A stretch of 14,238 nt of DNA from a bacterium (GTDB taxonomy: Bacteria; NPL-UPA2; JAUVJM01). The notes below the pieces were generated by a model that was not told where the DNA came from, searched no databases, and saw only the letters and a program-made list of their open reading frames with translations. Position 1 is the first letter of the stretch, and every line of letters starts with the position of its first letter. Below, one piece after another: positions 13,830-14,238 of this stretch. The position numbers and the translations under genes were made by a program. The stretch is from the NCBI GenBank assembly GCA_030596585.1, contig JAUVJM010000027.1, positions 1 to 14,238 of the forward strand, written 5' to 3'.

Positions 13830-13847
13830 TTTTTTAACTCAGGCAGG

Positions 13848-13890
13848 AGGCAGTTAGAACAGTAGTTCTAACTGCCTTTCCTTATTCTTT
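13848..13890 (+). terminator. Intrinsic terminator of the lysine-rich protein gene
   Basis: AGGCAGTTAGAAC (13848-13860), loop AGTA, and GTTCTAACTGCCT (13865-13877) form a perfect 13-bp stem, followed by TTCCTTATTCTTT. The tail overlaps the stop codon of the convergent gene at 13882. On the minus strand no U-run follows the stem directly, so it mainly serves the plus strand. Confidence 0.85.
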
Positions 13891-14223
13891 GGCAACCCCT
13901 GTCAGAATTTCATTAATCAGGTTGAGCAGACGATTGATCTCTTCAGCATCCAGCTTCTGGTCCTTCATCGCGCGCTGGAATTCAGGCATGACCGTTTCCA
14001 GTTCCTCGCCCGAAATATCTCCCTCGATAATAGCCGTTTCCAGACGGTCGAGCGTTTCCCTGACCTTCTCCCCGTCAACATCTTCCGGGAGACCTTCCAT
14101 TAGCCCCGTCTCCACCGCATCAAACGCCTTTACTATAGCCCAATTCTTGATGGCAGCTCTCTTGTAGAAGACAACACTGACCGTCACGATAAATGCAGCC
14201 ACACACACTCCGAGAAAGATCAA
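13882..14223 (-). CDS. Membrane-anchored helical protein, unrecognised, possibly 5'-truncated
   Basis: I do not recognise this protein. The 113 visible residues start with a hydrophobic segment (IFLGVCVAAFIVTVSVVFY, about 2-20) followed by positive charges (KRAAIKNW), which fits a single N-terminal membrane anchor with the rest cytoplasmic or periplasmic. The remainder is acidic and strongly helical, with amphipathic repeats such as VRETLDRLETAIIEGDISGEEL and EINRLLNLINEIL. The first start that can be placed is TTG at 14223, with AAGGG just upstream. However, the frame stays open to the window edge (14238), so the true start may lie outside. It converges on the lysine-rich gene and shares its terminator region. 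Phage holin-like or structural roles are possible but unsupported. Confidence 0.6.
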   Translation of the reverse strand: MIFLGVCVAAFIVTVSVVFYKRAAIKNWAIVKAFDAVETGLMEGLPEDVDGEKVRETLDRLETAIIEGDISGEELETVMPEFQRAMKDQKLDAEEINRLLNLINEILTGVAKE

Positions 14224-14238
14224 ACATCCCTTCAGACA

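Overview
The window is a compact, almost gap-free stretch of a Gram-negative, probably anaerobic bacterium. Fifteen coding regions are supported, and fourteen of them run on the minus strand. The Gram-negative call rests on lipid A, core and O-antigen genes plus an outer-membrane-type beta-barrel protein. The anaerobe call rests on a three-gene homocysteine cluster known mainly from strict anaerobes. The mosaic of short intergenic palindromes resembles genomes of uncultured candidate phyla, but I cannot name the phylum from sequence alone.

Reading along the minus strand, a promoter near 13505-13533 precedes a sulfur/methionine block. This block holds a UPF0280 (COG2122, ApbE-like) protein, a COG1900/DUF39 homocysteine biosynthesis protein and a NIL-domain 2x[4Fe-4S] ferredoxin, followed by methionine aminopeptidase (map). 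An envelope block follows: LpxK, a secreted beta-barrel-like protein, an LpxL-type acyltransferase, MsbA, heptosyltransferase WaaF, a WaaE-like GT2 transferase, an O-antigen ligase-type protein and a WaaC-like GT9 transferase. A hairpin and a fresh promoter (1238-1265) separate this from a Wzm/Wzt O-antigen ABC exporter, whose ATPase runs off the left edge. Together the envelope genes finish lipid A, flip it, build the inner core, export an O-polysaccharide and ligate it. Kdo transferase and the early lpx genes are not in the window.

At the right end a divergent plus-strand gene encodes a 61-residue lysine-rich protein with its own promoter, a near-perfect ribosome binding site and a strong terminator. 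It converges on an unrecognised membrane-anchored helical protein that may run off the right edge.

The most unusual signal is in the gene junctions. Short repeats (CTTCAGACCTCAGACT and relatives, AAAGGCACAAAG, and cloverleaf-like palindromes) sit exactly at gene borders. They supply stop codons, Shine-Dalgarno sequences and even terminal codons. One 96-bp hairpin island is bounded by perfect 16-bp direct repeats, and another copy is a chimera of two palindrome families. The LpxL-type protein also lacks the acidic residue of its HX4D/E motif. There is no gene-free stretch longer than about 175 bases, and I see no tRNA, rRNA, CRISPR array or insertion sequence.
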